Shown piece after piece: positions 19,592 to 22,039 of a stretch of 22,039 nucleotides of DNA (position 1 is its first letter; the number at the start of each line of letters is the position of its first letter). Below the pieces are notes generated by a model. It made no database searches. It had not been told where the DNA came from and saw nothing but the letters and a program-made list of their open reading frames with translations. The position numbers were made by a program, and so were the translations under genes. The stretch is from Phallusia fumigata (lineage: Eukaryota; Chordata; Ascidiacea; Phlebobranchia; Ascidiidae), in the NCBI GenBank assembly GCA_008931825.1, contig QXVZ01021500.1:1-22039 (forward strand). The letters run 5' to 3'.

Positions 19592-21475
19592 TCAATCTCC
19601 TTTATTAAGGGGAATCACCTTCAGATATAGGTCAGTTTTTGGTTTTAGGCTGAACTTAAAAAGGATGTCAACAGGTGGTTTCTGCAACAAGTTTAAACTT
19701 ATAGTTAGCATTGTTAAACAGCAAACGCAAAATTGAGTTTCCTTGATGCAATAGACAAACACTTACCGGAGTATCAGTGCAGACTTTTAATTCAAAGTCA
19801 AGCAGAAGTTTGGCAAAAGTCATTTTAATCTCCATGATGGCAAATCTCATTCCAATGCAGTTGCGTGGTCCTGCTCCAAATGGTTGAAACATCATGGGGT
19901 CTACTTTACTCATGTCTTCCATTCTTAAATTGAAAGCCACAGAGATTTAGGTTTAAAAAGTGGTTTTATATGCAAGCATTTTTACATTAGGCTGCATAAA
20001 GCTCTACACTCAAAGTGTTGTCTACTAATGTGTACCCAACATGTATTATTTTAGTGTTTTTCCTACCCATATTGAAGAGTTATTCAAATCGTTATGCTAC
20101 CTTTCGGGCTTGAATTCTAAGGGGTCTTTCCAATATGATTCATCTCTAGCAAGTCCATATGTTGGAATGTCAACAACCATCCCCTTTAAGATGGTTATTC
20201 CATCCATTGTAATATCCTTGTCACATTGCCTACTGCTTCTGTAATGCAAAGATTTCAAGAATCATTTTAGTACAATCTAAATACCTATTTTCAAAATCTT
20301 AACCACAACACATATTTAGCCCAATTTTAACTATGCGAAACTAACTTTAGGTACCTTTGAAGTAAGCTACCTGAACCTTTGATATCAGAGACAAACTGTG
20401 TCAAACATTTAAAATGTAGACATAGAAACGACTTGACTTGTTTGTGATTGTAGTTTTGCAAGATTTTGCTAGAAAGTAGGTTTATACCTAACAGATGGAG
20501 GATACAAACGCAGGGTTTCATTGAGGCATTGCATCAGGTATTTCATGTCATTCACAGCCTCATATGTTAGTCCACCCTGTCGAAAGAAGACACATAACAT
20601 TAACAAGTGTTGCTAAAATTATGCACAGTATTATTTTCTTTTGTCCTTGGATTATGTAGTGTTAAACATATATATTTTGCTCAATCATTAATGGAAACAG
20701 TTTTTGTCTACTGCAGCTCTACTTGGTGTTCATTGTATCTTTATCAGGATACTGGCCAAAGTGAACACAGAAAAAATCTCATGGTGAAAAAAACACCTGA
20801 CTACCGTAGCAAAGACAGTATAGTCAAAATAGAGGCAGAATATTAAGTATTTGTCATGGCTATCTAGACATGACCAACAACTTGTTTTGANGAAAGTGTG
20901 CGATTAAAAAATCTCTTTGCCATCTTTACAACCTTAGGTTCTTTTATGTCCTTTGTCTGTCAAATGGAATTTGATAAATTTTACTAAAATGGAGGTATGT
21001 CATTAATGGAATTTAATTTTACACATAGATCTTACCTGACTGTGAACATTCACACCAAACGCAGCAGAACAAACGATATCAAGAGAAAGTTTGCCAAAGA
21101 TGCTGAAAATATACAAACATAGTAAATGAAAATTCAAATTAGGTTTGGTTGGATGATTAGTTTCAGATTATACTTGACTTACTCCTGGGTATCAAAAACT
21201 CCATTCTTTTCCTTGACAACATCATTAAGATTTTGTACCATAAGATCAGTGAGATGGTCCACAATTCCAAACATTTCTTTAAGTTTTGAAGTTGAAAATG
21301 TGGGTGACAGAGTGTGTCTGAAAGTTATTAATGATAATTGGTTAGTGAAGTATTATACTTGTTTTCTTTTTGTTTCTAACAGCATCACAGTGCACCTTAT
21401 TCTTTTCCATCTTTTTCCAGATACTTTTGTCAATCCTGCACCCATTATTTTGCCACTAACATAAAGAAAACTTTT
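19592..21475 (-). CDS. CYP3-like cytochrome P450, incomplete
   Basis: Minus-strand exons in order: 21475-21396, 21317-21183, 21102-21036, 20956-20892 (truncated at the N), 20576-20488, 20238-20101, 19923-19767 and 19681-19592, ending at a stop. Landmarks: C-helix WKRIR; LSPTFSTSKLKEMF; FGKLSLDIVCSAAFGVN; K-helix ETLRLYPPSVR (ExxR); FKPERMED; haem loop FQPFGAGPRNCIGMRFA with the Cys ligand; and a C-terminal LYLKVIPLN. The order and wording fit clan 3 (CYP3A-like) enzymes, ER-bound haem monooxygenases of lipids, steroids and foreign compounds; the substrate is unknown. The membrane anchor and first exons lie beyond the right edge. The I-helix (normally AGxET) and its surroundings are absent between 20956 and 20576, where the N at 20891 interrupts an exon. 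This is probably an assembly loss, not a dead gene, because all present exons are intact. Confidence 0.9.
20891..20891. other. Unresolved base truncating a P450 exon
   Basis: The minus-strand exon starting at 20956 reads TKDIKEPKVVKMAKRFFNRT L and runs straight into this N. On the other side no P450-like sequence continues. Unlike the Ns at 538 and 1625, the flanks are not duplicated, so sequence appears to be missing here. Confidence 0.75.
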
Positions 21476-22039
21476 CTGCAACACATAAAAAAATGTTCAC
21501 CACTTGGTGCGAAAACTGGTTGTACACAATTTATGACCATCAGGGGTAGTTTATAAATATTATTACCAAACCAGTAATTACCAACATCGTATGTGTTACC
21601 CACTTGCAGCCTTTTTTAAATTTGTGGTGGCAATTTGTAAGTCATTAAACATAGCCGAATGGTTATCGTGCTGCCTTGTGTGCACAAGGTTGTTAGTTCT
21701 AATCCTGCCTCAGTCGTTTGTGTTTCCCTGAGCAAGAAACTTGCAGCATTGCTTTAATGCAGTGGACCTGATTCGTTGACCCAAATTAAAGTCGCCAACT
21801 TCTCATTACGAGCATAACACAGTCAGATGTTGCTCCACCCCGACCCCACAAGGATTAAAAACCAAATTAATGTGCCCTTGTTAGGTTTACATTAAAGCAA
21901 CTTTTGGTAAAAATTACTGTTGGAATTTCCAGTATTACTGTTGCCATCAAGGATTTGTCCTTATCAAACTTTTACTGAACTCATTTCATGCGAATGTTTG
22001 AAACTATTGCTTTAAACTGATTGTTATTTGTCACCTGTC
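21476..22039. other. 5' intron region of the P450 gene with a SINE
   Basis: I find no P450 exon here on the minus strand. The preceding exons must lie past the window edge or be too divergent to recognise by eye. Confidence 0.45.
21645..21872 (+). mobile_element. tRNA-derived SINE, long form
   Basis: The head is ATAGCCGAATGGTTATCGTG (A-box). A perfect stem CCTTGTGTGCACAAGG follows, and then GTTAGTTCTAATCC (B-box-like). The body AAGAAACTTGCAGCATTGC, CCAAATTAAAGTCGCCAACT and CATTACGAGCATAACA aligns with the copy at 3404, and the 3' end is A-rich. It is inserted antisense to the P450 gene. Confidence 0.65.

Noticed and set aside
1-22039. Bacterial-style systems (operons, CRISPR, phage modules)
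   Set aside because: Spliced animal genes throughout; no regularly spaced repeats or prokaryotic gene layout were seen.

Overview
This is a piece of animal nuclear DNA, not bacterial. Every recognisable gene is split by short GT-AG introns, and exon phases can be followed exon to exon. The families present (ZP-domain membrane protein, NACHT-LRR receptor, WDR38-like WD40 protein, CYP3-type cytochrome P450), the compact introns, the AT-rich sequence and tRNA-derived SINEs suggest an invertebrate deuterostome. An ascidian such as Ciona is my best guess, but this is inference.

Layout, left to right. (1) 1-5572, plus strand: the 3' part of a ZP-domain gene. Seven exons join in frame from 1253 to a stop at 5570-5572 and give a complete ZP-N/ZP-C module, a furin-type site, one transmembrane segment and a short tail. 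Exons left of 1253 are only partly resolved. The last intron holds an antisense copy of one of the gene's own exons with intron flanks. (2) 5573-7098: no gene recognised. (3) 7099-13703, plus strand: a complete NLR-type gene of ten exons (about 1046 aa). It has a short His-rich N-terminus, NACHT in one large exon, then seven LRR exons of exactly 162 nt and a terminal exon. (4) 13704-15005: 3' flank with a 403-bp hAT-type element that has a perfect 8-bp target duplication. (5) 15006-18228, minus strand: a nine-exon, seven-blade WD40 gene (315 aa) most like WDR38. (6) 18229-18783: a likely promoter region with a perfect TTTGGCGCCAAA palindrome and a tentative 50-aa two-exon plus-strand reading frame. 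(7) 19592 to the right edge, minus strand: a CYP3-like P450 lacking its 5' end (outside the window) and its central exons (lost at an unresolved base inside an exon).

Three single N bases mark assembly problems. Two (538, 1625) are flanked by perfect duplicates of 115 and 227 bp, as expected of contig ends that overlap but were not merged. The third (20891) truncates a P450 exon, and the I-helix exons are missing.

The four genes do not form an obvious pathway. The most unusual feature is the inverted exon duplication in the ZP gene. The most testable oddity in the NLR gene is an LRR exon whose 5' splice site reads GC instead of GT.
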